From Deltaproteobacteria bacterium (lineage in GTDB: Bacteria; Myxococcota_A; UBA9160; UBA4427), in contig JAFDDH010000001.1 in the NCBI GenBank assembly GCA_019310975.1, positions 1 through 64,000 of the forward strand: a stretch of 64,000 bases of DNA, in the 5' to 3' direction. The stretch's first letter is position 1, and each line of letters begins with the position of its first letter. The notes below the pieces were generated by a model. That model was not told where the DNA came from, did no database searches, and saw only the letters and a program-made list of their open reading frames with translations. Made by a program: the position numbers and the translations under genes. This document shows positions 51,262 to 60,059 of this stretch, piece after piece.

Positions 51262-52427
51262 GGCCGAGCACCGGTGGTCGCGTCGGCCGATTGGCGTTCG
51301 TCGAGTACGCTTCGATACATCGCGCGCAGGCGGGCGACGTGGGTCCCCCAATCGTTCTGCTCGGCGATCTTGCGGGCGGACTCGCCGAGGCTTCGGCGGG
51401 TCGACGGATCGCGCAGGGCCTCGAGCGCCTCGGCGAATCCAGCCACGTCCTCGGCGTCCTCGACGACGCGTCCCGCCGGCGCGAGTAGCTCCATCGCCCC
51501 GTTGGCACGACTGCTGACCACGGGCAGGCCGCTGGCGGCCGCCTCCAGGCAGGCATTCGAAAAGGCGTCGTAGCGTGTGGGCAGGAGCAATCCGTCGGCA
51601 GCCGTGTAGACGATTGGCATGTCGGAGCGTGCGCCGAGGAAGCGCACACGTGCGTCGAGCCCGAGCTCGCGCGCACGTCGCCGCCACGGGGCCGGGTCGT
51701 CGCGCCCGGCGACCCAGAGCTCTGCCCCGGCGTCGCGGCATGCGGCGAGCGCCTCGAGCGCGGTGCCGAGCCCCTTGCGTCGCGCTCCGGAGCCCGCCAG
51801 CAGCCATATCGGACCCGCCCCCTTGGTGAGACTCTCGCGCAGCGTGCGTGCCGCTCGGCGGTGTGCGGTGGGGTGAAATCGCAGGCAGTCCACGCCATTG
51901 TGGATGACCCGCAGGCGGGCGGGCTCGAGCGCGAAGCGGGCCACGAGCTCGTCGCGCACGCCCTCACTCACGCACTGCACGATCAGGCGGTCGTCGGCGT
52001 AGAGGGCGCGCTCCGCATCGAGCAGGACGCGATGGCGAGGCGAGAGTGCGCGCCAGCGAGCGCCCCGGCTCCCGTACGTACGCAGCATGAAGTCGGCGTG
52101 ACTGCCCCCGCCGGCGCGGTGCACGCTCTGGCGGCGGACGCGCGTGAAGCCGTGGACGACGTCGAGCTTCGGCCCGAGCGTGCGCACGATCTCGTCCGCG
52201 CGCCGCGAAAAGAGCACGACGCGTCGTGGCTGCCAGGTGGTCGGAACGTGTATCCGATGGATATGAAGCCGATCCGCGGGCAGCAGACCGCGGGGCTGCG
52301 CGGCGACACGGGCAATCACGTGCACCGTGTCGCCGGCGGCCAACAGGCCGCGCACCACGTTCCAGGCCGCCTGTTCGACCCCACCGCCCGACGGCAGGAA
52401 GCGCTCGATGACGATCGCGATGCGCAT
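51258..52427 (-). CDS. GT4 family glycosyltransferase (WaaG-like)
   Basis: The protein has 389 residues from the ATG at 52427. The GT-B fold is marked by IERFLPSGGGVEQAAWNVV at the acceptor side, CVSEGVRDEL and VIHNGVDCLRF in the hinge, and the donor-binding DAFSNACLEAAASGLPVV containing the E-x7-E pair. It transfers a sugar to the LPS inner core or a related glycan. The coupled downstream gene is the kinase. The arrangement matches waaG-waaP of Gram-negative LPS loci, but other core genes are not present in this window. Confidence 0.9.
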   Translation of the reverse strand: MRIAIVIERFLPSGGGVEQAAWNVVRGLLAAGDTVHVIARVAAQPRGLLPADRLHIHRIHVPTTWQPRRVVLFSRRADEIVRTLGPKLDVVHGFTRVRRQSVHRAGGGSHADFMLRTYGSRGARWRALSPRHRVLLDAERALYADDRLIVQCVSEGVRDELVARFALEPARLRVIHNGVDCLRFHPTAHRRAARTLRESLTKGAGPIWLLAGSGARRKGLGTALEALAACRDAGAELWVAGRDDPAPWRRRARELGLDARVRFLGARSDMPIVYTAADGLLLPTRYDAFSNACLEAAASGLPVVSSRANGAMELLAPAGRVVEDAEDVAGFAEALEALRDPSTRRSLGESARKIAEQNDWGTHVARLRAMYRSVLDERQSADATTGARP

Positions 52428-52453
52428 CGGCTCGGGCCGACCCCCAACCCCGG

Positions 52454-52765
52454 CTAGTCGGCGAGCGGGCTTCGCCGCCGCGCCGCCAGGCCGGCGAACG
52501 CCGCGCACAGACCGAAGCCGGCGGCGCTCGCGAACGGGCTCGCCTGAGCGGGTCGGCAGAACCCGGTCGGGCAGAATGCGCCCGGCTGTGCGGATCCGGG
52601 TTTGGCGGCTTCCGCAGCCGTGGCCCGAATCGGTGGTCCTGGGATCGCCGACCCGGTGCCGGGCGAAGCCGCCGCCGTCGCTGCGCCGGCCGCCAGCCCG
52701 AATCCGATGACCAGCGTGAGCCAGCCGCTTCGCAGCGGGGCGAGAATCGAGGCGTCGAGTCGCAT
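52454..52765 (-). CDS. Small exported protein with C-terminal hydrophobic/Arg tail
   Basis: The protein has 103 residues. An N-terminal signal-like helix (WLTLVIGFGLAAGAATAAA) is followed by a low-complexity Pro/Gly/Ala part with a CPTGFC pair. A second hydrophobic stretch (AGFGLCAAFAGLAARRR) ends in an Arg run. This resembles small tail-anchored or sorting-signal proteins. It is only moderately supported as a gene, as no family is recognised. It lies 26 nt before the glycosyltransferase start on the same strand. Confidence 0.5.
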   Translation of the reverse strand: MRLDASILAPLRSGWLTLVIGFGLAAGAATAAASPGTGSAIPGPPIRATAAEAAKPGSAQPGAFCPTGFCRPAQASPFASAAGFGLCAAFAGLAARRRSPLAD

Positions 52766-52819
52766 GCCATGAGGATATCCCGCTCGCTCGCCACGGTCAT
52801 CCCTGCGTGTTATTGCCGT

Positions 52820-52849
52820 TTGACTGCCGCAGCGCTTCCTACCTATATT
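52820..52849 (+). promoter_or_regulatory. Sigma70-like promoter of the TetR-Gld operon
   Basis: The -35 box TTGACT and -10 box TATATT (each one mismatch from consensus) are 18 nt apart. They lie 120 nt upstream of the TetR start and diverge from the minus-strand small protein. This is the best hexamer pair I found in the window. Confidence 0.55.
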
Positions 52850-52968
52850 CGCCGCGCCGATTCACCACGCCCCTACGCCCATAGAGGAGGGCTGGAAGCT
52901 CGGCCCGTCCTCGCCCTGGGCTCATGTGCGCCCAGAACTCGTCTTCGATTCGAGCATCCAGAGATCCA

Positions 52969-53616
52969 ATGCCCGACTCCACGCGTGACCGCGCTCACCA
53001 GGGCCGTGACAAGCGCGGCCTGATCCTGGAGTCCGCCATCAAGGTCTTCGCCCGTACGGGCTATCACGGCTCGCGCGTGTCGGATATCGCTCGCGAGGCG
53101 GGCATCGCCTATGGGCTCGTCTACCACTATTTCAAGAACAAAGAGGAGATCCTCGAAACGATCTTCGAGGAGCAGTGGTCGGGCTTCCTGGGCGCGGTGG
53201 ACGCCATCGCGGACGGCAGCAGCGCCACCGAGGACAAGCTGCTCTCCATCGCGGGGCTGATCCTCAATGCGTACCGGGTGCGCACGGACTGGGTGAAGGT
53301 GCTCGTCTTCGAGATCCAGCGCTCGCCGCGCTTCCGCAATCCGGATCAGATTCGCGCGATCAGCCGGCTCTTCCAGATCGTGGCACGCATCCTGCGCGAT
53401 GGGCAGAAGGCCGGTGAGCTACGCGACGATCTCGACCCGGACATCGCCTGCTACGTCTTCATCGGTGGGCTCGACATCGTCGTCACGAGTCGAGTCCTCG
53501 AGCTGATCGAGATCGAGCCGGGCACGCCCGACGAAGCGCAGTACCATCTGAAGGTGGCGCGTACGATGGTGGACCTCTTCCTGAACGGCATCCGCAACCC
53601 AGAGGGCGATTCGTGA
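52969..53616 (+). CDS. TetR-family transcriptional regulator
   Basis: The protein has 215 residues from the ATG at 52969. The N-terminal helix-turn-helix (ILESAIKVFARTGYHGSRVSDIAREAGIAYGLVYHYFKNK, shown here in two parts of family-typical length) identifies TetR. The C-terminal ligand domain contains FEIQRSPRFRNPDQI. It is the first gene of the operon: the following ABC ATPase GTG overlaps its stop (GTGA), so it probably controls its own transporter. The ligand is unknown. Confidence 0.92.
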   Translation: MPDSTRDRAHQGRDKRGLILESAIKVFARTGYHGSRVSDIAREAGIAYGLVYHYFKNKEEILETIFEEQWSGFLGAVDAIADGSSATEDKLLSIAGLILNAYRVRTDWVKVLVFEIQRSPRFRNPDQIRAISRLFQIVARILRDGQKAGELRDDLDPDIACYVFIGGLDIVVTSRVLELIEIEPGTPDEAQYHLKVARTMVDLFLNGIRNPEGDS

Positions 53617-54410
53617 GCGCAGGGATCGAGGTCACAGAAACTCCCGCAATCGAGGTCGAGGGCCTCTGCAAGCGCTATGGCGACTTCGAGGCCGTGCACG
53701 GGCTCCACTTCCGGGTCGCGCCCGGTGAGGTGGTGGGCTTGCTCGGCCCCAATGCTGCGGGCAAGACCACCACGATGCGTATGCTGACGGGCTTCATTCC
53801 GCCCTCTGACGGTCGCGTTCTGATCGCCGGTCACGACGTCCTGACCGATCCACTGGGCGCACGGGCCGCGGTGGGCTACCTGCCCGAGAGCCCGCCCCTC
53901 TATCCGGAGATGACGGTGCGCGCGTACGTCTCCTTCGTGGCGTCCATCAAGGACGTGCCGCGCCGCGAGCGGGCCGACGCGGTCGAGCGGGCGATCGCGC
54001 GCTGCGGGCTCAGCGAGGTGAGCCGCCGCGTGATCGGTCAGCTCTCGAAGGGCTATCGCCAGCGCGTCGGTCTCGCCCAGGCCATCGTCCACGAGCCCGA
54101 GGTGCTCGTGCTCGACGAGCCGACCGTCGGGCTCGATCCGATCCAGATCCGCGAGATCCGTGGACTCATCGCCGAGCTCGCCTCGCCGGAGCACGGTCGC
54201 GGCCGGCAGAGCGTCATCCTCTCGACCCATATCCTGAACGAGGTCGAGGCCATCTGTCAGCGAGTCATGATGATCCATCACGGGCGCATGGTGATCGATC
54301 AGCCGCTCGCCGAGCTCACAGCGGGCGGTCAGCGCCTCGAGGAGGTCTTCGCGCACATCACCTCACGCGACGACGCCCCTTCCCCCGTTGATGCCGAGGC
54401 GTCTCCTTGA
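53613..54410 (+). CDS. ABC transporter ATP-binding protein (GldA-like)
   Basis: The protein has 265 residues with a GTG start in a GTGA overlap. Walker A GPNAAGKTT, Q-loop GYLPESPPLYPEMTV, signature LSKGYRQRVGLAQ and Walker B VLVLDEPTVGLDPIQ are present, with HILNEVEAICQR at the switch. The set with the next three genes (permease, GldG-like and DUF4340) is the Gld-type exporter found in many non-gliding bacteria. TetR control suggests a response to a small molecule or stress. A role in gliding is not implied. Confidence 0.93.
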   Translation: MSAGIEVTETPAIEVEGLCKRYGDFEAVHGLHFRVAPGEVVGLLGPNAAGKTTTMRMLTGFIPPSDGRVLIAGHDVLTDPLGARAAVGYLPESPPLYPEMTVRAYVSFVASIKDVPRRERADAVERAIARCGLSEVSRRVIGQLSKGYRQRVGLAQAIVHEPEVLVLDEPTVGLDPIQIREIRGLIAELASPEHGRGRQSVILSTHILNEVEAICQRVMMIHHGRMVIDQPLAELTAGGQRLEEVFAHITSRDDAPSPVDAEASP

Positions 54411-55207
54411 GACATGTCGCCGCCATCGCGGGCCGGGAGTTCCGTTCGTTCTTCGTCTCGCCGGTCGCGTTCGTGGTGTTGACGCTCTGGTCCGTGCTCG
54501 CCGGGACGTTCTTCCTCTCGACGCTCTTCGACTTCCAGCAGCGTGTTCTGCTCGCCCAACAGTTCCAGCAGGTCGACCAGCTCGCCCAGATGAATCTGAA
54601 CGACTCGCTGGTGTCGCCCTTTCTGGGCGCCATGTGGTTCGTGATGCTCTTTCTGCTGCCGGCCGTCACGATGGGACTCTTTGCGAACGACAAGGCGAAT
54701 GGCACCGACGAGCTGCTCTTGACCAGCCCGCTCACGGTCTGGGAGATCGTGTTCGGCAAGTTCGCGGCCGCCGCCGGCTTCGCGCTGGTCATGGTCGCCA
54801 TCGCTGCGTTCTATCCCGGGCTGCTCTTCTACTTTGGCGAGCCGGATGTGGGCAAGACACTGGCCGGGCTACTCGGGCTAATGCTCGTGAGCTTCGCCTA
54901 CGTGGCGGTGGGGGCATTTGCATCGTCGCTCACGCAAAATCAACTCATCGCGTTCATCGTTGGGCTCGTTCTGATATTGGTGATGGGCGTCATGCTGCCC
55001 TTCCTCGTCGATATCGCATTCTCGGGAGCGGGTGTGCCGGCCGCGGACGCAATCGGTGGACTGATGCGTTGGGTGGCCACGGGCTACCACTTCGAACATC
55101 TGATCTCCGGCGAAATAGACACTGCCGATCTCGCCTATTTCGTCGTCGCAATCGGGGTCTTCCTCACGCTCTCGAAGGCCGTCGTGGAGTCCAGTCGATG
55201 GCGCTAG
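54407..55207 (+). CDS. ABC-2 type permease (GldF-like)
   Basis: The protein has 266 residues from a TTG that overlaps the ATPase stop (TTGA). It has six predicted helices. The opening segment GREFRSFFVSPVAFVVL is typical for this family, and DKANGTDELLLTSPLTVWEIVFGKF is the conserved ABC-2 coupling region. It partners with the preceding ATPase. The stop lies 16 nt before the GldG-like gene. Confidence 0.92.
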   Translation: MRHVAAIAGREFRSFFVSPVAFVVLTLWSVLAGTFFLSTLFDFQQRVLLAQQFQQVDQLAQMNLNDSLVSPFLGAMWFVMLFLLPAVTMGLFANDKANGTDELLLTSPLTVWEIVFGKFAAAAGFALVMVAIAAFYPGLLFYFGEPDVGKTLAGLLGLMLVSFAYVAVGAFASSLTQNQLIAFIVGLVLILVMGVMLPFLVDIAFSGAGVPAADAIGGLMRWVATGYHFEHLISGEIDTADLAYFVVAIGVFLTLSKAVVESSRWR

Positions 55208-55223
55208 CCAAGGGAGATGCACT

Positions 55224-56804
55224 GTGAGGGGGCTTGGCTCACTGCTCGGTGGGCTCGGCCTGGTGGCCGTCGGATTCGGGCTGCTCTCGGCGCTGCTTGC
55301 CATCTTTCAGCCGATCACCGACCTGGTCTGGGTGATCGGCAACCTCGTCCTGGGTGTGGTGCTGCTCTCGGCGGCGCTCTTCGTCAGCTTCGACCGCGTG
55401 CGGCAGCGCCTGCACTCGGGTGAGGCGCGCCGGGTCGGCAAGTACGGTACGAGCGCACTGCTCTCGACGCTCTTGATCATCGCCCTTCTCGGCATGTTCG
55501 GCTTCCTGACGAATCGTCACTCGAAGCGCTGGGACTGGACCGAAGGGCAGGTCAACACGCTCTCGGACCAGACACTCGATCTGTTGCAGCGTCTCGAAGC
55601 GGACGTCGTGATCCGTGCGTTCTTCCTGGAGGGTGAGGCCCCGGCGGTCGCCGCGCTACTCGATCGCTACGCGCATATGGGCGAACGCATCGAGCTGGTA
55701 TACGTCGACCCCAACTCGGTGCCGATTCTGATCGAGGACCTACGGCTCGATCCCGATGCGCTCGCCAAGGGGCTGGTGCGCGTGGAGCAGGGCGACGCCG
55801 GCATCGAGGTCACGGATCTGACGGAGTCGGGTATCACGAACGGGCTGCTCAGGCTGATACGCTCGAGCGAAAAGAAGGTCTACTTCCTGAGCGGCCATAA
55901 CGAAAGGCCGATTGCCGATACCGACGGCCGTCCCGCCAGTGGCAAGGAGAGCATGGGGCGCGCCGCCGAGGCGCTGCGCAACGAGACCTACGCGGTGGAG
56001 AGTCTCTCGCTGTCGACGCTCGGCGAGATTCCGGAGGACGCCGACGCAGTCATCGTAGCCGGGCCAACCCAGCCCTACTTCGATCACGAGCAGGAGGCGC
56101 TGCGACGCTACCTGGAAGGCGGCGGAGCACTCTTCGTGATGATCGATCCGCGCGCGCACACGAATCTGCATCCGCTGATCGAGTCCTGGGGGGTGCTGCT
56201 CGGTGACGACGTCGTGGTCGACGAGGTCCGGGCCATATTCAACAAGGCGACGATGCCGCTGGCGGCGGGCTATGCGCCGGATCATCCGATCACGGTCGAC
56301 CTGAGCGAGACCACGGTCTTCCCCATGGTGCGCAGCGTGATGGTCGCGCAGAATGGACCTGGCGATTTCGAGCCCATCGTACAGACCGGTGCCGAGTCGT
56401 GGGCGGAGCGCGACCTCGACGGCTGGCGCGAGAGCGGACGCGCCGAGCTCGGGGAAGGCGATTTCGAGGGTCCGGTCCCGATTGCCGTGGCGGGAACGCT
56501 CGGTGTGGCCGGAGAGCCCGCGCTGGCGCCACGACTGGTCGTCGTCGGGGACTCTGACTTCGCAAGCAATGAGTTCCTCGAGGCCTACCGCAACCGCGAC
56601 TTCTTCGTGAATAGCGTCAACTGGCTCGTCGGGGACGTGGAGCAGATCGGCATCCGGCCCCGACTCTCACGTGCCTCGCGCTTCGAGCTCGACAGTGGGC
56701 AATTCCGCTTCGTCATATACCTCTCTCTCTTCATCCTGCCGGAGGCCATCGCGGTGCTGGGCGTCGTGACCTGGTGGCTGCGCCGCGGCCGTGCGGAGCT
56801 CTGA
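55224..56804 (+). CDS. GldG-like ABC auxiliary membrane protein
   Basis: The protein has 526 residues with membrane helices near the N-terminus (three, about residues 5-110) and at the C-terminus (YLSLFILPEAIAVLGVVTWW). Between them is a large extracytoplasmic domain with YFLSGHNERPIADTDG, AVIVAGPTQPYFDHEQEALRRY, GGALFVMIDPRA and VVVGDSDFASNEFL, matching the GldG / ABC-type uncharacterised transport family. It acts with the GldA/GldF-like pair. The substrate is unknown. The start is well placed and no odd features are seen. Confidence 0.92.
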   Translation: MRGLGSLLGGLGLVAVGFGLLSALLAIFQPITDLVWVIGNLVLGVVLLSAALFVSFDRVRQRLHSGEARRVGKYGTSALLSTLLIIALLGMFGFLTNRHSKRWDWTEGQVNTLSDQTLDLLQRLEADVVIRAFFLEGEAPAVAALLDRYAHMGERIELVYVDPNSVPILIEDLRLDPDALAKGLVRVEQGDAGIEVTDLTESGITNGLLRLIRSSEKKVYFLSGHNERPIADTDGRPASGKESMGRAAEALRNETYAVESLSLSTLGEIPEDADAVIVAGPTQPYFDHEQEALRRYLEGGGALFVMIDPRAHTNLHPLIESWGVLLGDDVVVDEVRAIFNKATMPLAAGYAPDHPITVDLSETTVFPMVRSVMVAQNGPGDFEPIVQTGAESWAERDLDGWRESGRAELGEGDFEGPVPIAVAGTLGVAGEPALAPRLVVVGDSDFASNEFLEAYRNRDFFVNSVNWLVGDVEQIGIRPRLSRASRFELDSGQFRFVIYLSLFILPEAIAVLGVVTWWLRRGRAEL

Positions 56805-56807
56805 CGC

Positions 56808-58298
56808 GTGAGCCCGCGCAACACCGTGCTTCTCTTCCTGGCCGCACTGCTGCTCGGCGGCTTCATCTATCTCTATGAGACGTCGGAAGAGCAGAGCGGC
56901 GAGACGCAGGAGGAGCCGGCGGGCCTGGTCTTCCCCCTGCTGGAGGCCGACGACATCGAGCACATCAGGATGACGACGAGCGACGGAGAGATCGCCGATC
57001 TCGAGCGAGATGGGGAGGGCTGGCAGCTGATCGAGCCGCTGCACTTCCCGGCGGACGACGTGACCGTCGAGGGCATCGCGAGCCAGCTGGCGCAGATGGA
57101 AATTGCGGGCATCGTGCAGAGCGACGCGCCTGCCTCCGACTTTGGTCTCGCCGGCGAGGCGTTGGTCTTCCGCTTCCGGGTGGCGAGCCGCGAGGGCGGG
57201 CTGCGCGTCGGCCGCACGACGCCGGTGGGATCGAATACCTATGTGGCCCGGGTGGACGAGGAGGAGGTCTTCTACGTCGCCACATGGCGGATCAACGCGC
57301 TGCGCAAGACGTTGACCGAGCTGCGCAACCGCCAGGTACTCGAATTCGACAGTGCAAGAGTCGACCGCATCAGTGTGAGCTGGCCCGGCGCCCGTATCGA
57401 GCTCGAGTCCCTCGGTGATGAATGGTGGATGATTTTTCCGGTGCGCGAGCGCGCCGACGTCCGCACGGTCGAGACGATGCTCTCGGATCTCTCCTTCTTG
57501 CGAGCGGATGATTTCGTAGACGCCATCGCCTCCACCCCAGAAGAGCTCGGGCTTGACGTGCCAACACTTCACGTGGTGCTGCACGGTGAATCAGAAGCCG
57601 GCGAGCCGTGGACGAGCGGGCTGATGCTCGGCCAGGTGATCGAGGGGCGCCGGGTCGCGCGCGGTACGCGCGGTGCGCTCTTCACCATCGCGCCTGAGCG
57701 GCTCGACGACTTCCCACGTGAGCTCATCGCATGGCGGGTCAAGGAGCTCTCGCGCTTCGCCGTGGCGGATGCGCGCTCATTCGATCTGACCTTCCGAACA
57801 AAAATGGGCGAGGGCGCGGACGAGACGAGGACGATCCACGGCGAGCTGCATGCGGGTGAGTGGACGATCGCGCCCGAGCCCATGGACCAGCGCCAGGCGC
57901 GTAAGCTCGTGTACGCGCTCTCGCAGCTCGAGGCTGTGGAGATCGTCGCCGAGGATATGGGTGACGCCGAGCGCGAGGCGCTCGGACTCGCGCCCCCCCG
58001 GCTCTCCGTGCGTGTGATGGGGGAGGGCGACACGCTTCTCTCGGAGATCGGCCTCGGCGCGACCTCTCCCGGCCGCGGCCCGTTCGCCCTTCGATCGGAA
58101 AGCTCCGTCATCTACCGCATCGCCGAGGAGGACGGCCGCGCGCTGCCCTCCGACTGGTCCGACTTCGAAGCGCGCTTTCGCCCCAGAGCGGATGTGCAGG
58201 GCGGGATCGAGGGCCCACTCGCCGACCCCTCCGATGATGCGGCCGAGGGCCTCGATGACGACGGTCCGTTGGAGGAGACGCCGGTGCCCGCGCCCTGA
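56808..58298 (+). CDS. DUF4340 domain-containing protein
   Basis: The protein has 496 residues with a GTG start, 3 nt after the GldG-like gene. A short N-terminal helix (VLLFLAALLLGGFIYLYE) anchors a long periplasmic region with repeated DUF4340-type strands (EHIRMTTSDGEIADLERDGEGW, GRTTPVGSNTYVARVDEEE, DRISVSWPGARIEL). The C-terminal tail is acidic. DUF4340 proteins are consistently encoded next to GldA/F/G-type exporters. Function is unknown beyond that association. Confidence 0.9.
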   Translation: MSPRNTVLLFLAALLLGGFIYLYETSEEQSGETQEEPAGLVFPLLEADDIEHIRMTTSDGEIADLERDGEGWQLIEPLHFPADDVTVEGIASQLAQMEIAGIVQSDAPASDFGLAGEALVFRFRVASREGGLRVGRTTPVGSNTYVARVDEEEVFYVATWRINALRKTLTELRNRQVLEFDSARVDRISVSWPGARIELESLGDEWWMIFPVRERADVRTVETMLSDLSFLRADDFVDAIASTPEELGLDVPTLHVVLHGESEAGEPWTSGLMLGQVIEGRRVARGTRGALFTIAPERLDDFPRELIAWRVKELSRFAVADARSFDLTFRTKMGEGADETRTIHGELHAGEWTIAPEPMDQRQARKLVYALSQLEAVEIVAEDMGDAEREALGLAPPRLSVRVMGEGDTLLSEIGLGATSPGRGPFALRSESSVIYRIAEEDGRALPSDWSDFEARFRPRADVQGGIEGPLADPSDDAAEGLDDDGPLEETPVPAP

Positions 58299-58395
58299 TC
58301 GGGGCGTATGCGACATCCCGCCGGCCTCCTCTACACTGGCCCGTCGCCCGTCGCCCATCGCCCACGCCCTTTGGGCGGGGCCCGGAGGAGTTCGC

Positions 58396-59229
58396 ATGGG
58401 ATATCGCTGCTTCGAGGTAGAGGAGGCCGGGGGTGTCGCGCACCTGCGCATGTGCCGTCCCGAGGAGCTCAACACACTCGTCGAAGAGTTCTGGAGCGAG
58501 CTGCCGGAGATCGTCGAGGGCTTCGATGCGCAGGGCAATGTGCGCGCCGTGGTGGTCTCATCCACCGGCCGCCACTTTACCGCCGGTCTCGATCTGGGTG
58601 TGCTGGCTTCGGGCACCGTCGATCGGGATGCCGAGATCGGGCGTGCCCGCGCAAACCTGCGCATGCTCACCCTCGCGCTGCAGGAGACCTTTTCCTCGCT
58701 CGAGCGAGCGCGCATGCCCGTGCTCGCTGCCGTGCAGGGCGGCTGCGTGGGCGGGGGCCTCGACTTCATCACGGCCTGCGATATGCGCTACTGCACGGCC
58801 GACGCGTTCTTCTGTGTGCAGGAGATCAACATCGGCATCACGGCGGACGTGGGCACACTGCAGCGACTGCCGAAGATCATTCCGGAGGGCATTGCGCGCG
58901 AGATGGCCTACACGGGTCGCCGGCTTTCGGCGCAGCGTGCGCTCGAAGTTGGCCTGGTGAATGCCGTCTACGACGATCACGAGGCCATGCTGACAGACGT
59001 GCTCGCGATGGCCCGCGAGATCGCGGAGCGATCGCCACTGGCGATGTGGGGCAGCAAGGAGATGCTGAACTACGTGCGCGACCACAGCGTCGCCGACGGC
59101 CTCAACCTCATCGCCACCTGGCAGAGCGGGATGTTTCAGCCCGGCGAGGTGATGGAGGCCATGAGCGCGAAGCAGGAAAAACGCGCCCCCAGCTTTCCCG
59201 ACCTCCTGCCCAAGCCGAAGGGGCTCTAG
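58396..59229 (+). CDS. Enoyl-CoA hydratase/isomerase, delta3,5-delta2,4-dienoyl-CoA isomerase-like (ECH1)
   Basis: The protein has 277 residues from the ATG at 58396 (SD ggaggag). The crotonase fold has HFTAGLDLG and VQGGCVGGGLDFI. The three acidic residues used by ECH1 are present in aligned motifs: ITACDMRYC, QEINIG and TADVGTLQRLP. ECH1 shifts the double bonds of dienoyl-CoA intermediates during oxidation of unsaturated fatty acids. The stop codon lies inside a hairpin that could stop transcription from both sides. Confidence 0.92.
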   Translation: MGYRCFEVEEAGGVAHLRMCRPEELNTLVEEFWSELPEIVEGFDAQGNVRAVVVSSTGRHFTAGLDLGVLASGTVDRDAEIGRARANLRMLTLALQETFSSLERARMPVLAAVQGGCVGGGLDFITACDMRYCTADAFFCVQEINIGITADVGTLQRLPKIIPEGIAREMAYTGRRLSAQRALEVGLVNAVYDDHEAMLTDVLAMAREIAERSPLAMWGSKEMLNYVRDHSVADGLNLIATWQSGMFQPGEVMEAMSAKQEKRAPSFPDLLPKPKGL

Positions 59230-59251
59230 CCCGGATTATTATCCGGGCTAG
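59226..59251. terminator. Bidirectional hairpin between convergent genes
   Basis: A perfect 11-bp stem (ctagcccggat / atccgggctag) with a 4-nt loop (tatt) includes the stop codon of the isomerase gene and touches the minus-strand IMPase stop region. There is no clear U-run, so a hairpin or bidirectional termination role is likely but not certain. Confidence 0.6.
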
Positions 59252-60051
59252 CCCCGGGTATGCGACAGAATGGCGTCATGGACGTGCCCGTTGCTGGCGA
59301 CGACCTCGGCGCCCGAGCGCGGTGCGGGGCCTCCGTCCGTGCTCGTGACACGCCCGCCCGCCTCCTCGACCATCAGAATGCCAGCGGCCACGTCCCAGGC
59401 ATGCAGCTTGAGCTCCCAGTAGGCCTCGAGGCGGCCCGAGGCCACGTAGCAGAGGTCGAGGGCGGCGCTTCCGTCGCGGCGCAGGCCGCGCGCGGCCTTG
59501 AGGACGCGGGCAAAGCGCGCCAGGTTGTCCTGTGTGCTGTCGTGGACGTCGTACGCAAAGCCCGTCGCCACCAGCGCCTGGCCGAGATCGGTCTGGGTCG
59601 ACACACGCAGCCGCCGGTGGCCGAGCCAGGCACCCGCAGCGTGCACGCAGTGGAAGAGCTCGTCGAGCAGCGGGTCATAGACCACTCCGATCCTGCGCTC
59701 GCCTTCGTGCTCGACGCCAATCGAAACGCAGAAGCGCGGAAATCCGTGGGCGTAGTTGGTGGTGCCGTCGAGCGGGTCGATGATCCAGCGCCAGTCGCTC
59801 CGGCTGTGGTTCTCGCCGCCGCCCTCCTCGGCCAGGATTGCGTCGCCGGGCCGCACGGCCTCGATACCCGACACGATCAACGCCTCGCACTCGTGGTCGA
59901 CCTGGGTCACGAGGTCGATGCTCGCACTCTTGGTGCGCACGTCGAGCTCGGTCTCGTAGTGCTCGCGCTGCACCGCACCCGCGCGCCGCGCAAGATCGAC
60001 GGCCAGCTGGTAGGCGCTTCGAAGCTCCGGAGCGATCGAGTCCAGATCCAT
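59248..60051 (-). CDS. Inositol monophosphatase family protein
   Basis: The protein has 267 residues from the ATG at 60051; the longer ORF-track start at 60393 runs into tatD. Metal motifs are ILAEEGG, WIIDPLDGTTNYAHGFP and WDVAAGILMVEEAGG. It hydrolyses inositol phosphates or related phosphomonoesters (the SuhB group also acts in RNA metabolism). It lies 8 nt after tatD and ends the holB-metG-tatD operon. Confidence 0.92.
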   Translation of the reverse strand: MDLDSIAPELRSAYQLAVDLARRAGAVQREHYETELDVRTKSASIDLVTQVDHECEALIVSGIEAVRPGDAILAEEGGGENHSRSDWRWIIDPLDGTTNYAHGFPRFCVSIGVEHEGERRIGVVYDPLLDELFHCVHAAGAWLGHRRLRVSTQTDLGQALVATGFAYDVHDSTQDNLARFARVLKAARGLRRDGSAALDLCYVASGRLEAYWELKLHAWDVAAGILMVEEAGGRVTSTDGGPAPRSGAEVVASNGHVHDAILSHTRG

Positions 60052-60059
60052 ATTCCGTC

